A stretch of 64,000 nt of DNA from assembly GCF_042647165.1 (NCBI RefSeq), contig NZ_JBHRUV010000046.1; one strand, written 5' to 3'. The DNA is from Camelimonas abortus. Its GTDB lineage: Bacteria > Pseudomonadota > Alphaproteobacteria > Rhizobiales > Beijerinckiaceae. The position numbers and the translations under genes are program-made. Below, one piece after another: positions 63,869 to 64,000 of the stretch; positions within the stretch are counted from its first letter, which is position 1, and each line of letters begins with the position of its first letter. The notes under the pieces are model-generated. The model was given only the letters and a program-made list of their open reading frames with translations, did no database searches and had not been told where the DNA came from.

Positions 63869-64000
63869 ATGTTTGGTTTCCGGTCTGGCGGACGACGACG
63901 GCCTGACGATCAGCGACATGCTCCGGCGGCGCGCGCGGACGCGGCGACAGGCGCGGGCGGGCGGCGGGCGGCGGCCGGGGAAAAAACTGGCGAACCGGAG
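63869..64000 (+). CDS. Start of an unidentified gene, cut by the window end
   Basis: An ATG at 63869 follows GTGAGG at about seven bases and opens a frame that stays open for the remaining 44 codons to the edge. The translation begins MFGFRSGGRRRPDDQRHA and continues Ala/Gly/Arg-rich, so the visible part carries no recognisable domain. The good ribosome binding site and the AT-rich upstream region suggest a real start, but the product cannot be named. It is not an obvious PotD signal peptide. Confidence 0.4.
   Translation, partial: MFGFRSGGRRRPDDQRHAPAARADAATGAGGRRAAAGEKTGEPE

Noticed and set aside
63444..63870. Minus-strand frames through the AT-rich right edge
   Set aside because: They run into the 3' end of potC or are very short, without ribosome binding sites; the hydrophobic-looking part comes from AT-rich codons.

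Overview
This is a chromosomal window from a GC-rich bacterium, almost certainly an alphaproteobacterium and plausibly of Rhodospirillales type (the order is inference). The evidence is gene content and order: glnB-glnA; tig-clpP-clpX-lon-HU followed by tRNA genes and a complete 14-subunit complex I operon with separate nuoC and nuoD; then birA-rnj-mce-DUF1467-proS; a short ProRS; and TrmFO. Nearly everything reads as core genome. I see no phage, transposon, CRISPR array, rRNA or plasmid feature.

Layout. 1-9.9 kb: ssb, a truncated globin (opposite strand), gyrA, then yajC-secD-secF with an Mth938-like protein and a squalene/phytoene-synthase-like protein that resembles the complex I assembly factor NDUFAF6. 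10-13.1 kb: trmFO on the minus strand, divergent from an A-type Fe-S carrier and a NUDIX hydrolase. 13.3-20.3 kb, all minus: an RhlE-type DEAD-box helicase with a very long low-complexity tail, parE, and the glnB-glnA pair. 20.7-24.4 kb: NAD(P)H-hydrate repair enzyme, a small secreted protein of unknown function, and a multicopper-oxidase-fold protein that has lost most of its copper ligands and contains an assembly defect (two N bases around a 32-bp duplication). 24.6-32.7 kb: tRNA-Leu, trigger factor, ClpP, ClpX, Lon, HU, tRNA-Val and tRNA-Asp, a protein-folding and proteolysis block. 33.5-48.7 kb: nuoA-nuoN with an extra 82-residue membrane ORF between nuoH and nuoI. 49-54 kb: birA, RNase J, methylmalonyl-CoA epimerase, a DUF1467 protein and proS. 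54.5-58.2 kb: a Tat-exported substrate-binding protein and two acyl-CoA dehydrogenases, set between proS and lolCD. 58.4-63.6 kb: lolC-lolD and a spermidine/putrescine-type ABC transporter (ATPase plus two permeases, no binding protein here). The last 250 bp are unusually AT-rich and precede a gene cut by the window edge.

How it fits together. The window is mostly housekeeping: DNA topology and replication (ssb, gyrA, parE), membrane protein export (yajC-secDF), nitrogen sensing and assimilation (glnBA), protein quality control, and respiration (nuo, with the Fe-S carrier and the NDUFAF6-like protein as plausible supporting factors).

Points worth a second look: a GyrA quinolone-resistance region where Gly-Asp-Ser is replaced by Ser-Gly-Pro; the copper-ligand-depleted multicopper oxidase; an identical intergenic inverted repeat before clpP and HU, with its core also after nuoN; a perfect 18-bp palindrome placed like an operator upstream of the substrate-binding-protein/acyl-CoA dehydrogenase group; the extra nuo ORF and the hairpin behind it; and the AT-rich right edge. 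I found no clearly new multi-gene system. The best candidates are the binding-protein plus acyl-CoA dehydrogenase unit and the repeated inverted motif.
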